A stretch of DNA of 34,752 bases from Flavobacteriaceae bacterium (GCA_018672145.1 JABHGH010000082.1:1-34752); one strand, 5' to 3'; counted from the stretch's first letter, positions 8,522 through 18,422 are shown. Notes: generated by a model not told the origin, from the sequence alone. Numbers and translations are program-made.

Positions 8522-9538
8522 TCAGTCCAATCGGTGCTTGGCGTAGTGTCTCCATTTTTCGATGGCAGTCTGCATATCTTGAGGGAGTTTAGCTTCAAAC
8601 GACATCTTTTCAGCAGTTGTCGGATGAACAAATCCCAAAGTTTGGGCATGGAGAGCTTGGCGCGGTAGCACCTTGAAGCAATTGTCCACAAACTGTTTGT
8701 ACTTTGTAAAAGTAGTACCCTTTAGTATTTTGTCACCACCATAGCGAGCATCGTTAAAAAGCGTATGCCCAAGATGCTTTAGGTGAGCACGAATTTGGTG
8801 GGTACGTCCTGTTTCGAGTTGGCAACGCAACAGAGTGTTGTAGCCAAACCGCTCCACAACCTCAAAATGAGTAATCGCTTCTTTGCCTTGTGATCCGTCA
8901 GGAAAAACGGTCATTAGCAGTCGGTTTTTAGGGTCGCGGCCAATGTGCCCTTCAACGGTGCCCTTGTCATCGAGCACATCGCCCCAAACAAGTGCCAAAT
9001 AGGTGCGTTCAGAAGTTTTGTCAAAAAACTGCTTGGCGAGGTGAGTCATCGCTTCCTCCGTTTTAGCAACAACCAAAAGGCCACTTGTGTCTTTGTCAAT
9101 CCGATGCACCAAACCTGGCCGATTGTTGGTGTTTTTTGGTAAGGATTCAAAATGATAGAGTAATGCGTTGAGCATGGTGCCGGTATAATTTCCATGACCC
9201 GGGTGCACTACCATACCCGAAGGCTTATTGACCACCACCAAGGCATCATCTTCAAAAACGATATCCAAAGGAATGTCTTCACCAACCAATAAGTTTTCAT
9301 ACGGCGGATGGGCAAATAAAACCCGAACTTTATCACCCCCTTTGACCTTGTAGTTAGATTTTACCGCCACATCATTAACATGGACGCTACCTTCTTTGGC
9401 AGCGAGCTGAATTTTATTTCTAGTGGCATTTTCAATGCGATTCATCAGGTATTTATCCACGCGTAGCGGTGTCTGTCCGCTATCTGCCGTAAAGGCGTGG
9501 TGCTCATAAAGTGAGTCGTCTTGTGTGGGCGTTTCCAT
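8522..9538 (-). CDS. RluA/RluD-family 23S rRNA pseudouridine synthase
   Basis: S4-like N-terminus, NKPSGMVVHPGHGNYTGTMLNALLYH, PGLVHRIDKDTSGLLVVAKT and ETGRTHQIRAHLKHLGH motifs. Confidence 0.93.
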   Translation of the reverse strand: METPTQDDSLYEHHAFTADSGQTPLRVDKYLMNRIENATRNKIQLAAKEGSVHVNDVAVKSNYKVKGGDKVRVLFAHPPYENLLVGEDIPLDIVFEDDALVVVNKPSGMVVHPGHGNYTGTMLNALLYHFESLPKNTNNRPGLVHRIDKDTSGLLVVAKTEEAMTHLAKQFFDKTSERTYLALVWGDVLDDKGTVEGHIGRDPKNRLLMTVFPDGSQGKEAITHFEVVERFGYNTLLRCQLETGRTHQIRAHLKHLGHTLFNDARYGGDKILKGTTFTKYKQFVDNCFKVLPRQALHAQTLGFVHPTTAEKMSFEAKLPQDMQTAIEKWRHYAKHRLD

Positions 9539-10095
9539 TAGCGTGATCGTCTTCCATTACCGAGTATCAAATCAATTTTTGATGTTTTGGGAATTTTTGT
9601 TCCTGGATTGATGGTCTCATTATTAAAGCGTAGTTCCAATACCATGTTTTTACCAATGTTGTTTCTGTAACTGACATTTCCTACTTCCAATCCAACCGCA
9701 CGAAGCGACGAAAGGGCATTTCGATAGGTCACTTGAACGACATTGGGGACTGATATTTTTCGAAAGGATGATGGATTGAGGGTCAAGTAGATTTTACGTC
9801 CTCTTTTGACTTCTTCGTTTGCTCGTGGTTGGTGGTCAATGACAGAGAGAGGTGGTAGATCGGGGTCGAATTGAGTGGAGTCAATAACTTCGTAACCCAA
9901 ACGTAAATCGGTGAGTATCTCTTGTGCCTCTGTCAATGGTCTTTGGTGCAAATCAGGGACTTCGATGAGGCGACTCTGACGGGTGTGCCAGTGCAAGCTC
10001 AAAAACAATAGAAAAAGGAGTCCTACCCCCAAAGCTGCTGCCTTGCAAAGCAGAACGATAAAAGTCTTACTAACGAAAAAACGCAATAGTCTCAT
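9538..10095 (-). CDS. Membrane-anchored PASTA-domain protein without a kinase domain
   Basis: N-terminal TM segment followed by PASTA-like repeats (IEVPDLHQRPLTEAQEILTDLRLGYEVIDS...; ISVPNVVQVTYRNALSSLRAVGLEVGNVSY). 1-nt overlap with the downstream rluD-like gene. Confidence 0.85.
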   Translation of the reverse strand: MRLLRFFVSKTFIVLLCKAAALGVGLLFLLFLSLHWHTRQSRLIEVPDLHQRPLTEAQEILTDLRLGYEVIDSTQFDPDLPPLSVIDHQPRANEEVKRGRKIYLTLNPSSFRKISVPNVVQVTYRNALSSLRAVGLEVGNVSYRNNIGKNMVLELRFNNETINPGTKIPKTSKIDLILGNGRRSR

Positions 10096-10112
10096 GGGGT
10101 AAAAATAAGTTG

Positions 10113-10120
10113 CAAAGATA
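10113..10120 (-). promoter_or_regulatory. -7 box TATCTTTG (minus strand) upstream of the PASTA/rluD-like operon
   Basis: CAAAGATA on the + strand, 17 nt before the ATG. Confidence 0.5.
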
Positions 10121-10147
10121 ATAAATGAATTAGGTTAAAATTAATGA

Positions 10148-10155
10148 TATTTTTG
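10148..10155 (+). promoter_or_regulatory. -7 box TATTTTTG, 4 nt before ddl ATG
   Basis: TAnnTTTG match; ATG at 10160. No clear -33 TTG. Confidence 0.45.
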
Positions 10156-10159
10156 TAAG

Positions 10160-11122
10160 ATGAAAATTCGCGTAGCAGTAGTGATGGGTGGACACACCTC
10201 TGAATACGAAATTTCGCTTAAAAGCGGTGCTATAGTCATGGCTCACCTCGATCAAAAAAAATACGAAGCCTATGCCGTTCGAGTCACCGACAACGTCTGG
10301 TCTGTAGGGGTCAACAGTCTCTGGCGACCCATTGATAAGGAAACATTTAGCAGTGGCGACCTCCATTTTGATGTCGTTTTTAACGCTGTGCATGGGGCAC
10401 CAGGTGAAAACGGAGTTCTCCAATCCTATTTTGACAACTTGGGCATCCCCTACTCGGGTTGCTCATCTTCGGCTTCTGCATTGACCTATGACAAAGCAAA
10501 AACACTTGATTACCTAGAATCCCATGACATTGCCATGGCCAAACGCCTTGTTATTGATGCAAGCGCAGTGGTCGATACCAAAGCAATTGTTTCTTCTGTT
10601 GGGCTTCCTTGTTTTGTTAAAGCCAACCAATCAGGGAGTAGTTTTGGTGTTTCTAAAGTTTATAAAGAAGAGGCTTTACTCAAAGCCATTGCACTTGCTT
10701 TTAAAGAAGATGATAGCGTGCTCATCGAATCTTTTCTAGAGGGTACAGAAGTATCAATAGGCGTGATTACCTACCAAGGATCAGTTCTGGTTTTAGCACC
10801 GACTGAAATCGTTACCGATGAGGATTTTTTTGATTTTAGTGCCAAATACGAAGGTAAATCCGAAGAAATTACACCTGCTCGTTTGACTGATGTTCAGCGT
10901 AAAAATGTGGAAATCGCAGCAAAAAAAGTATATACCGCCCTAAGGATGAAAGGACTGAGCAGAAGCGACTTTATTTTTGTTGGTGACACACCATATTTTT
11001 TAGAGATCAACACTGTACCTGGACTCACAAAAGAAAGTCTGCTACCTCAACAAGCCAAACACGCAGGAATCAGCTTACAGCAGTTGTTTGACAATGCTCT
11101 TGTCGAAGCCATTGAAAAATAA
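10160..11122 (+). CDS. ddl: D-alanine--D-alanine ligase
   Basis: VVMGGHTSEYEISLKSG, NAVHGAPGENGVLQSYFDNLGIPYSGCSSSASALTYDKAKT and FLEINTVPGLTKESLLPQQAKHAGIS motifs. Confidence 0.96.
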   Translation: MKIRVAVVMGGHTSEYEISLKSGAIVMAHLDQKKYEAYAVRVTDNVWSVGVNSLWRPIDKETFSSGDLHFDVVFNAVHGAPGENGVLQSYFDNLGIPYSGCSSSASALTYDKAKTLDYLESHDIAMAKRLVIDASAVVDTKAIVSSVGLPCFVKANQSGSSFGVSKVYKEEALLKAIALAFKEDDSVLIESFLEGTEVSIGVITYQGSVLVLAPTEIVTDEDFFDFSAKYEGKSEEITPARLTDVQRKNVEIAAKKVYTALRMKGLSRSDFIFVGDTPYFLEINTVPGLTKESLLPQQAKHAGISLQQLFDNALVEAIEK

Positions 11123-11123
11123 A

Positions 11124-11131
11124 TACCTTTG
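11124..11131 (+). promoter_or_regulatory. -7 box TACCTTTG, 4 nt before coaD ATG
   Basis: TAnnTTTG match directly after the ddl stop. A TTG lies 21 bp upstream (11100-11102). Confidence 0.6.
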
Positions 11132-11135
11132 CCTT

Positions 11136-11588
11136 ATGAAACGTGCAGTCTTTCCTGGCTCTTTTGATCCGATCACACTAGGGCATAAGGATATTGTGGA
11201 ACGCGGAGCAACCATTTTTGACGAAGTGATTGTTGGTATCGGAAATAATTCAGAGAAGAATTATATGTTTTCTTTAGACCAACGAGAACAGTTTGTTGAA
11301 GAATGCTTTCGTGACAATCCCAAGGTTCGTGTCATGGTTTACGATGGGCTCACCATTGACTTTTGCAAATCTGTTGGTGCTGATTATCTCTTGAGAGGCG
11401 TCCGTAATCATGGTGATTTTGAATTCGAAAAAGCCATTGCTCGTACCAATCGTGAACTCTCTAAAATCGAAACTGTTTTTTTACTAACCTCGATTCAGAC
11501 ATCATTTATTAGCAGCAGTATTGTGCGTGAAATCATTCGAAACAACGGCGATTACAAACGCTTTGTTCCAGGCTGTGTCAGGGTGTAA
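11136..11588 (+). CDS. coaD: Pantetheine-phosphate adenylyltransferase
   Basis: MKRAVFPGSFDPITLGHKDIVERG, LLRGVRNHGDFEFE and SSSIVREIIRNNGD motifs. ATG 11136 preferred over 11088. Confidence 0.96.
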   Translation: MKRAVFPGSFDPITLGHKDIVERGATIFDEVIVGIGNNSEKNYMFSLDQREQFVEECFRDNPKVRVMVYDGLTIDFCKSVGADYLLRGVRNHGDFEFEKAIARTNRELSKIETVFLLTSIQTSFISSSIVREIIRNNGDYKRFVPGCVRV

Positions 11589-12189
11589 CTGACAGTTCTA
11601 GCATCAGAGAACGGATATTTTCATAGGAGTTCTTCAATGCTTTGGCCGTTTTTTTTGGGCCTTTCCATTTTGCTTTGGTGATCCCCTCCTTTAGCTCTGG
11701 CTTAAGCTCGCCAGTATATGTAGAGGTCATGTGATACCAAAATGTCTCTTTAAGTTGGTAAATGTCGTTTCTCTTAAAAATGTGATAGGTGACGCCTGCA
11801 AGCCCTGTGATTTTGAGTTTTTTAACACCTGTTTCCTCTTTCACCTCGCGTTTCGCCCCTTTTTTAATGCTTTCTTTTCGATCAATTTTACCTTTGGGTA
11901 AATCCCATTTCCCTTTGCGGTAAATGAATAGCGTTTTTCCTTTTTCGTTGGTAACCAACCCACCCCCTGCCTGAACCACAGGGAGTTTTGCTTTAAAAAG
12001 ATCGAGTAATTCCGCTTCATCATGGTGAAACAGAAAAATTTTTTTTGCTTTTTTTTCTTTAATGCAATCTAAAACTTCGGAGAAAGAAACGGATTCTAAA
12101 GGAAGAACAACAGGGGTTGAGGTATTTGGAATTTTAGAAGTCAAAACAATCCACTTTGTATTAATAAAAACTTTATACTTTTGTTCCAT
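11578..12189 (-). CDS. NUDIX hydrolase
   Basis: NUDIX box GKIDRKESIKKGAKREVKEETGV. 3' end overlaps coaD by 11 bp. Confidence 0.9.
   Translation of the reverse strand: MEQKYKVFINTKWIVLTSKIPNTSTPVVLPLESVSFSEVLDCIKEKKAKKIFLFHHDEAELLDLFKAKLPVVQAGGGLVTNEKGKTLFIYRKGKWDLPKGKIDRKESIKKGAKREVKEETGVKKLKITGLAGVTYHIFKRNDIYQLKETFWYHMTSTYTGELKPELKEGITKAKWKGPKKTAKALKNSYENIRSLMLELSVTP
12176..12183 (+). promoter_or_regulatory. pyrE promoter -7 box TACTTTTG, 4 nt before ATG
   Basis: TAnnTTTG match with TTTG at 12155-12158 (17-bp spacer). Lies inside the NUDIX coding sequence. Confidence 0.65.
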
Positions 12190-12829
12190 GATTCACGATC
12201 CCTACACAGCAAAAAAAGTAGCTGAATTGTTAATACAAATTAATGCAATAAAATTGGAACCCAAAAACCCATTCACATGGGCGAGCGGGTGGAAATCACC
12301 AATCTATTGTGACAACCGTATTGCTTTATCCTATCCAACAGTTCGTACTTTTATAAGAGAACAGTTTGCAAAACAGATAAAGAGTCTTCATGGTCGTGCC
12401 GATGTTATCGCAGGTGTCGCTACAGGAGCCATTGGGATTGGCGCCTTGGTGGCAGAAGAGCTTAATCTTCCTTTTGTTTATGTACGCCCAAAGGCGAAAG
12501 GGCATGGTAGAAAAAATCAGATTGAAGGTCTCTTAGAAAGCAACCGTCAGGTGGTGGTTATCGAAGATTTAATCAGCACAGGTAAAAGTAGTTTGGACGC
12601 TATAAAAGCGCTCAAAGAAGCTGGGGCGGAAATCACAGGATTGATGTCGATTTTTGATTATAATTTTTCCATTGCTAAAAAACGATTCAAAAAAGAAAAC
12701 ATCAACATTCACTCTCTTAGTGATTATGATCATTTGATTGAATTAGCAATCGAAAATCGTTTTATTCTCAAAAGCGAAGCAGAGGTTCTACGTCAATGGC
12801 GTGCGGCACCTAACAAATGGAAACCGTAA
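12188..12829 (+). CDS. pyrE: Orotate phosphoribosyltransferase
   Basis: TAKKVAELLIQINAIKLEPKNPFTWASGWKSPIYCDNR and PRPP-binding VVVIEDLISTGKSSLDAIKAL. ATG 12188 preferred over 12062. Confidence 0.95.
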   Translation: MIHDPYTAKKVAELLIQINAIKLEPKNPFTWASGWKSPIYCDNRIALSYPTVRTFIREQFAKQIKSLHGRADVIAGVATGAIGIGALVAEELNLPFVYVRPKAKGHGRKNQIEGLLESNRQVVVIEDLISTGKSSLDAIKALKEAGAEITGLMSIFDYNFSIAKKRFKKENINIHSLSDYDHLIELAIENRFILKSEAEVLRQWRAAPNKWKP

Positions 12830-12832
12830 CAA

Positions 12833-13222
12833 ATGGAAATCACAAGCACATCAGTCAAAATAAAACACGCTATTGAAGTGGTTTTTGCTCAATTGGCGGA
12901 CGCCAACACATACGAGATGCTGATGCCAGATGGTGCACAGTTTTCAGTAGTCGACAACGACAGCTTTCGTTTTAAACTCGGGAGTATGCCCGAAATTGGT
13001 CTCACCATTATTGAAAGAAATGAAGGAGAATCCGTTGTTTTAAAATCCACTAGTGATAAGGTTGCGTTTTCTCTAAAAGGCACTTTAATAGCGTGTGAAG
13101 AAAACGAAACCGAAATTCAACTCCGTTTTCAAGGAGATTTTAATCCAATGATGGCAATGATGGTCAAAAAACCACTCACCAAGTTCATGGAATCACTGAT
13201 TGAAAATATGCACAAACTGTAG
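12833..13222 (+). CDS. SRPBCC-fold family protein
   Basis: 129 aa with START/SRPBCC-like pattern (AIEVVFAQLADANTYEMLMPDG...FQGDFNPMMAMMVKKPLTKFMESLIENM). Follows pyrE closely. Confidence 0.7.
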   Translation: MEITSTSVKIKHAIEVVFAQLADANTYEMLMPDGAQFSVVDNDSFRFKLGSMPEIGLTIIERNEGESVVLKSTSDKVAFSLKGTLIACEENETEIQLRFQGDFNPMMAMMVKKPLTKFMESLIENMHKL

Positions 13223-13918
13223 TTCTTTTACAGCAAACTGTCGTTCCCCATTTTGGGTTTGTATTCTCAATTTTCCCTCCGGGGTAACGTCCAATATTGT
13301 TCCTTCAAACTCATTGTTTTGTGTACGAAACGTTCTTTTTTGGTTCCGTCCATAGAGCAAGTTTGTGTAGGAGTCGTCAATAGCCTTGAAAGGAAGTGAT
13401 AGCGTTTTTATAAGACGATCTGTGACAGAAAGCAAAAGCTCTTCCAAATCATAATTGATTTTTGTTATTGAACGCATAGATACTGCATGAGGTAAATTTG
13501 GAAAATAAAGCTGGTTCACATTAATGCCAATTCCAATCACAATGGACTTTGCGACCGCTTTGTGAACACTCGTTTCGATTAAGATGCCAGCAATTTTTTG
13601 ATTTCCTGACAAAATGTCGTTTGGCCATTTCACATAAATATTTTTGATTTTGTGTAATAAAAACCAGCTTGCCAAACAAACTGCAACCTGTTTATTGAGT
13701 TCGAATAGTTGATCCACTGGAAGCGTTACACTAGGAATGCAAAGAGAGAAGGTTAGGTTTTCTCCTGCCGAACTGGTCCAAACATTTCCACTCTGCCCTT
13801 TTCCGTTTTTTTGATGCAAAGCCCAAACGATTGTTGGCTTTGCAGAATGATTTTTCGACAACAAAATCCGTAAGGCATCGTTGGTGGAATCAGTGGCATT
13901 AAGTTTGATTAGATGCAT
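13193..13918 (-). CDS. birA: Biotin--[acetyl-CoA-carboxylase] ligase, catalytic domain only
   Basis: LNATDSTNDAL, GKGQSGNVWTSSAGENLTFSLCI and YVKWPNDILSGNQKIAGILIET motifs; no N-terminal HTH. Confidence 0.93.
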   Translation of the reverse strand: MHLIKLNATDSTNDALRILLSKNHSAKPTIVWALHQKNGKGQSGNVWTSSAGENLTFSLCIPSVTLPVDQLFELNKQVAVCLASWFLLHKIKNIYVKWPNDILSGNQKIAGILIETSVHKAVAKSIVIGIGINVNQLYFPNLPHAVSMRSITKINYDLEELLLSVTDRLIKTLSLPFKAIDDSYTNLLYGRNQKRTFRTQNNEFEGTILDVTPEGKLRIQTQNGERQFAVKELQFVHIFNQ

Positions 13919-13922
13919 AGAA

Positions 13923-13930
13923 CAAAGCTA
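13923..13930 (-). promoter_or_regulatory. -7 box TAGCTTTG (minus strand), 4 nt before birA ATG
   Basis: CAAAGCTA on the + strand; start codon CAT at 13916-13918. Confidence 0.5.
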
Positions 13931-13962
13931 GCAATAACTCGTTGTTTTACACGAATTTGTGA

Positions 13963-13970
13963 TAAATTTG
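13963..13970 (+). promoter_or_regulatory. -7 box TAAATTTG upstream of rsfS/ftsH
   Basis: TAnnTTTG match with TTG at 13942-13944 (18-bp spacer); 16 nt before ATG 13987. Confidence 0.6.
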
Positions 13971-13986
13971 CTTAATTAACAACTAT

Positions 13987-14355
13987 ATGGGTAAGACCGA
14001 AAGTACGGATCTGTTAATCACACACATTATCGATGCGCTTGAAGACGTCAAGGCAGAAGACATTCAAATACTAGACTTAAGGGGAATTGAAAATTCTGTT
14101 TGCAGTTATTTTATCGTATGTTCTGGTAATTCCAACACACAGGTGAATGCCTTGGCAGGCTCTGTTCAAAAAAAGGTGAGTAAAGCACTCAAAGAAAAAC
14201 CCTTTCATGTAGAGGGGACAGAAACTGCTGAATGGGTTTTGTTGGATTATATAAATGTGGTTGTTCATATATTTCAACGTACTGTCAGAGAATATTACGA
14301 CATCGAGTCCCTTTGGGGAGATGCTAAAATAACTGCAATTGCTTCTAACTATTAA
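13987..14355 (+). CDS. rsfS: Ribosomal silencing factor
   Basis: DIQILDLRGIENSVCSYFIVCSGNSNTQVNALAGSVQKKV...EGTETAEWVLLDYINVVVHIFQRTVREYYDIESLWGDA. Confidence 0.96.
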   Translation: MGKTESTDLLITHIIDALEDVKAEDIQILDLRGIENSVCSYFIVCSGNSNTQVNALAGSVQKKVSKALKEKPFHVEGTETAEWVLLDYINVVVHIFQRTVREYYDIESLWGDAKITAIASNY

Positions 14356-14357
14356 TT

Positions 14358-16331
14358 ATGGCTAAAAAAGAAAAAACTCCGAATAAGAAACCAACGCTAA
14401 GTTCATACTGGCTTTATGGTTTAATAGCTGCTTTCTTTATCAGCATGTCTTATTTCAATAATAGTGACGGGCTATCAAACGATCAGCAAATAAACATCTC
14501 AACATTCGAGCGATTTCTTAACGAAGATGAAGTTGAGCGCGTATTGGTCATCAATAAAAATTTGGCGCAGGTAACCATCAAGGATGATGCCTTACAAACG
14601 TCCAAGCATAAAAAAGCACGAACAAAAGATTTCTTTGGTCGTTCAAGCAGCAGCGGACCACACTACCAATTTGAAGTAGGTAATCTAGAAATTTTTCAAG
14701 GAAAACTAGAGAACGCAAAAAGCAATGGTGTTGAATTTGATTATGACTTTAAAACAGTTGAAAGCCGTTGGCTCGATGTGATGTTGAGCTTTCTCCCTCT
14801 AATTTTGATTATTGGCGTATGGATTTTCCTTATGCGAAGAATGTCAGGCGGAGGCGCAGGTGGCGGAGGACAAATTTTTAATATTGGTAAGTCAAAAGCT
14901 AAACTATTTGATGAAAAGTCAAACGTAAAAATCACCTTCAAGGACGTCGCTGGACTGGAAGGGGCAAAAGAAGAGGTGCAAGAAATTGTAGACTTTTTAA
15001 AAAATCCTTCCAAATACACCGTTTTGGGAGGGAAGATTCCAAAAGGAGCTTTGTTGGTAGGCCCTCCAGGAACAGGAAAAACACTTCTGGCAAAAGCAGT
15101 TGCCGGTGAGGCGAAAGTTCCATTTTTCTCACTCTCAGGGTCAGATTTTGTTGAAATGTTTGTTGGGGTAGGCGCATCTCGTGTGCGTGACTTATTCAAG
15201 CAAGCAAAGGACAAGTCTCCAGCGATCATTTTCATTGATGAGATAGATGCCATCGGCCGAGCACGTGGAAAAAACAATATGACTGGCTCAAACGATGAAC
15301 GCGAAAACACCTTAAACCAGTTGCTTACGGAAATGGATGGTTTTGGCACAGATACTAACGTAATCGTATTAGCAGCAACTAACCGATCCGATGTGTTGGA
15401 TAAAGCATTGATGCGAGCAGGTCGTTTTGATCGCCAAATCTATGTCGATCTTCCCGACTTACACGAGCGAAAAGAAATATTTGAGGTGCACTTGAAACCA
15501 TTAAAGGTAGATCGCAAACTTGATGTGAGCTTCTTGGCCAAACAAACACCAGGGTTCTCAGGTGCAGACATTGCCAATGTTTGTAACGAGTCTGCCTTGA
15601 TCGCCGCTCGAAAAAAGAAGAAGAAAGTTGATCGTCAAGACTTTTTGGACGCCGTTGACCGCATTGTTGGTGGGTTGGAAAAGAAAAGTAAAATCATCAC
15701 TCCTTCTGAAAAGAAAACAATCGCTTTCCACGAAGCTGGTCACGCCACAGTGAGTTGGATGCTTGAGCACGCTGCTCCCTTAGTCAAAGTGACCATTGTA
15801 CCACGAGGGCAATCATTGGGAGCTGCTTGGTACCTTCCTGAAGAACGGCAGATTGTACAAACCGAGCAAATGCTTGACGAAATGTGTGCTACATTAGGGG
15901 GGCGTGCAGCAGAGCAAATCGTGTTTGGCAAAATATCGACAGGTGCTTTAAGTGACCTAGTCAAAGTGACACGACAGGCACGTGCTATTGTCACCGTCTA
16001 TGGGCTCAATGAGAAGATTGGTAATATTACGTATTACAACGCCGATGGTGAAAACGAATTTGGCTTTACAAAGCCGTATAGTGAGGCCACAGCCAAACAA
16101 ATCGATGAAGAAATTTCTAAAATTGTGGAACAGCAATACAAAAGAGCCATTGCTTTATTGCGTAAAAACAAAAAGAAATTAACGGAACTGGCAGAGTATT
16201 TACTCGATAAAGAAGTTATCTTCAAAGATGATTTGGTGACAATATTTGGCAAGCGTCCATTTGAAAAAGAAGACCCTGTTGCAAAACTTACTGAAACGTC
16301 TACGACAAAAAAGACAGAGAAGTCAACATAG
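14358..16331 (+). CDS. ftsH: ATP-dependent zinc metalloprotease FtsH
   Basis: Two TM segments, Walker A GPPGTGKT, Walker [15 protein letters not shown] region and zinc motif HEAGH. Confidence 0.98.
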   Translation: MAKKEKTPNKKPTLSSYWLYGLIAAFFISMSYFNNSDGLSNDQQINISTFERFLNEDEVERVLVINKNLAQVTIKDDALQTSKHKKARTKDFFGRSSSSGPHYQFEVGNLEIFQGKLENAKSNGVEFDYDFKTVESRWLDVMLSFLPLILIIGVWIFLMRRMSGGGAGGGGQIFNIGKSKAKLFDEKSNVKITFKDVAGLEGAKEEVQEIVDFLKNPSKYTVLGGKIPKGALLVGPPGTGKTLLAKAVAGEAKVPFFSLSGSDFVEMFVGVGASRVRDLFKQAKDKSPAIIFIDEIDAIGRARGKNNMTGSNDERENTLNQLLTEMDGFGTDTNVIVLAATNRSDVLDKALMRAGRFDRQIYVDLPDLHERKEIFEVHLKPLKVDRKLDVSFLAKQTPGFSGADIANVCNESALIAARKKKKKVDRQDFLDAVDRIVGGLEKKSKIITPSEKKTIAFHEAGHATVSWMLEHAAPLVKVTIVPRGQSLGAAWYLPEERQIVQTEQMLDEMCATLGGRAAEQIVFGKISTGALSDLVKVTRQARAIVTVYGLNEKIGNITYYNADGENEFGFTKPYSEATAKQIDEEISKIVEQQYKRAIALLRKNKKKLTELAEYLLDKEVIFKDDLVTIFGKRPFEKEDPVAKLTETSTTKKTEKST

Positions 16332-16364
16332 TTTTATATCTTTAGTGTTTCAAACAAAAATGTC

Positions 16365-16979
16365 TTGAAACGACTCTTTTCCTCTCTTTTTGGAGGTTCT
16401 TCAAAGCCTGAAAAAAAAGATGAAGCGGTTCGCAGCAAATATATGCCTGCCGTTGAGGTTCCTATCGAAGAATCTTTTACGATCAAATTCACCAAGCAAG
16501 GAGGTAAGTTTATCTATTGCGAAAGCAAGAAAGAATCAATCGAAGCTTTCAAGAACATTCTCTCCGAAAACAAATGGGATGATTGCGAAATGCTTTGTTT
16601 TGATTCAAAGTTGCAAGAACGCTTTGTCAGACCATCTATCACACCAACCAAAACCAATCTGAATGCACGCTTTTTTCTCACCACGTGTGAGTTTTTGGTG
16701 GCACACGATGGAAGCTTAATCATGTGTGCTGAACAAATTGCCAATCACAAACTTATTGATCTGCCAGAAAATTTTGTTATTGTTGCCGGAACAAAACAAC
16801 TCACCGATACACTTAGCGAAGGGCTGAAAGGAATTAAACACAAATACAAAAAAAATATTCCCATAAACATCACTTCTATTAAACATTTTAAAAAGACTAT
16901 ATCAGAAAGTAAAAACAGTTTTCTGACATATGGGTTACCAATAAAGCACGTATACTTAATTCTTGTAGAAGATTATTAA
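16365..16979 (+). CDS. LUD-domain protein (LutC/YkgG-like)
   Basis: 204 aa, TTG start; C-terminal region (FFLTTCEFLVAHDGSLIMCAEQIANHKLIDLPENFVIVAGTKQLTDTLSEGLKGI) fits LUD-type proteins found between ftsH and cdsA in Flavobacteriia (from memory). Confidence 0.65.
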   Translation: MKRLFSSLFGGSSKPEKKDEAVRSKYMPAVEVPIEESFTIKFTKQGGKFIYCESKKESIEAFKNILSENKWDDCEMLCFDSKLQERFVRPSITPTKTNLNARFFLTTCEFLVAHDGSLIMCAEQIANHKLIDLPENFVIVAGTKQLTDTLSEGLKGIKHKYKKNIPINITSIKHFKKTISESKNSFLTYGLPIKHVYLILVEDY

Positions 16980-17782
16980 TGAATGATTTTTTTAATCGGT
17001 CACTGGTTGGGCTTGTCTATGCAGGCGTGTGGATAGCCGCAATATTAGTAGAACATTCTTTATTCTACAATGTCCTTGTCGTGAGTTTTGCTTTCATTGC
17101 TGCTCACGAAATGCTTAAACTTTTTAAAGTGCAATCAATCCTTCTTCCAGGACTTTTATGCCTCATTACTATAGGTCTTTTTGTCAATGGCTTACCATTA
17201 ATTTCTGTGGCTTTGATTGCTTTGTTCTGCCAAACAAGCCTTGCTGTTTTGATGTTTGGTCAAATAAAAATCAAACTCCACGCAACATTCGCCAGTCTTG
17301 TGTGCGTTATGCATATTTTATTTCCCATGCTTCTTTTATCTGAAGCAACTCAACAGGACAGTATTATCTTTACCAAAGACATTGTGCTTGGTTTACTTTT
17401 CTTTATTTGGGGGACAGATGGGATGGCGTATAGCTACGGATCTATGTTTGGAAAAAACACCCTCTTTCGTAATGTGTCTCCGAACAAATCGATTGAAGGG
17501 GCAGTTGCAGCACTTTTATTTAGTCCAGCTGTCGCTTTGGTAAACTCCTATCTGTTTTTGGATTATAGCTTTTTGTTTTGGCTTCAAATTGGCTTACTCG
17601 CTAGCACAACATCAATCATAGGCGACCTTGTTCAAAGTCAATTCAAAAGAACGGCAAATGTAAAGGACAGTGGTTCTATTTTACTGGGTCACGGAGGGCT
17701 ATACGATCGGCTAGATAGTCTTATTTTTACCATACCATTTGTTTATTTATATATTTTATTATTTACAATTTATGTTTCATAA
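16979..17782 (+). CDS. cdsA: Phosphatidate cytidylyltransferase
   Basis: Polytopic membrane protein with GTDGMAYSYGSMFGKNTLFRNVSPNKSIEGAV and SIIGDLVQSQFKRTANVKDSGSILLGHGGLYDRLDSL motifs. Confidence 0.95.
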   Translation: MNDFFNRSLVGLVYAGVWIAAILVEHSLFYNVLVVSFAFIAAHEMLKLFKVQSILLPGLLCLITIGLFVNGLPLISVALIALFCQTSLAVLMFGQIKIKLHATFASLVCVMHILFPMLLLSEATQQDSIIFTKDIVLGLLFFIWGTDGMAYSYGSMFGKNTLFRNVSPNKSIEGAVAALLFSPAVALVNSYLFLDYSFLFWLQIGLLASTTSIIGDLVQSQFKRTANVKDSGSILLGHGGLYDRLDSLIFTIPFVYLYILLFTIYVS

Positions 17783-18422
17783 AGAAGGATTTCGAATTAT
17801 CATTTTTGCGTTTATCAGCGCTGCTGTCATCGTATTGTGCGCTGACTATTTTATAACGATTGAATGGCTCAAGATTGCTCTTCAATTTCTAGCCTTAACG
17901 ATGCTAGTGCTAGTCCTTCAATTCTTCAGAAATCCCAAAAGAACACCGCTCGAAGACCACAGTAATATCATCGCTCCCGTTGATGGGAAAGTGGTTATCA
18001 TTGAAGAAGTGCACGAGTCAGAATATTTTAAAGACAAACGCTTACAGGTATCTGTTTTTATGTCCCCACTCAATGTGCATGTCACACGCTATCCATTAAG
18101 TGGTAAAATTCTTTTGAGCAAATACCATCCTGGTAAATATTTGGTTGCTTGGCACCCAAAGTCATCCACTCTCAACGAGAGAACAACTATAGTGATTGAC
18201 CATGAAAAATACGGCTCTGTCCTCTATCGACAAATTGCTGGTGCGGTTGCTAAACGAATCGTAAACTATGCGACAAAAGACGAAAAGGCAATCCAAGGTC
18301 ATGACGCTGGGTTCATCAAATTCGGTTCTCGTGTCGATTTGTTTTTACCATTAGGGACGCCTCTGAACATTGAACTCAATGAAAAGGTAAAAGGAGGCGT
18401 TACAATCATCAGTGAATCGTGA
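17772..18422 (+). CDS. psd: Phosphatidylserine decarboxylase family protein
   Basis: FFRNPKRTPLEDHSNIIAPVDGKVVIIEEV, SVFMSPLNVHVTRYPLSGKI and C-terminal FIKFGSRVDLFLPLGT autocleavage-type motif. ATG 17772 preferred over 17739. Confidence 0.93.
   Translation: MFHKEGFRIIIFAFISAAVIVLCADYFITIEWLKIALQFLALTMLVLVLQFFRNPKRTPLEDHSNIIAPVDGKVVIIEEVHESEYFKDKRLQVSVFMSPLNVHVTRYPLSGKILLSKYHPGKYLVAWHPKSSTLNERTTIVIDHEKYGSVLYRQIAGAVAKRIVNYATKDEKAIQGHDAGFIKFGSRVDLFLPLGTPLNIELNEKVKGGVTIISES

Noticed and set aside
14741-15349. 202-aa minus-strand ORF within ftsH
   Set aside because: Antisense to strongly supported FtsH AAA coding sequence; Ser/Pro-rich low-plausibility translation, typical shadow ORF.
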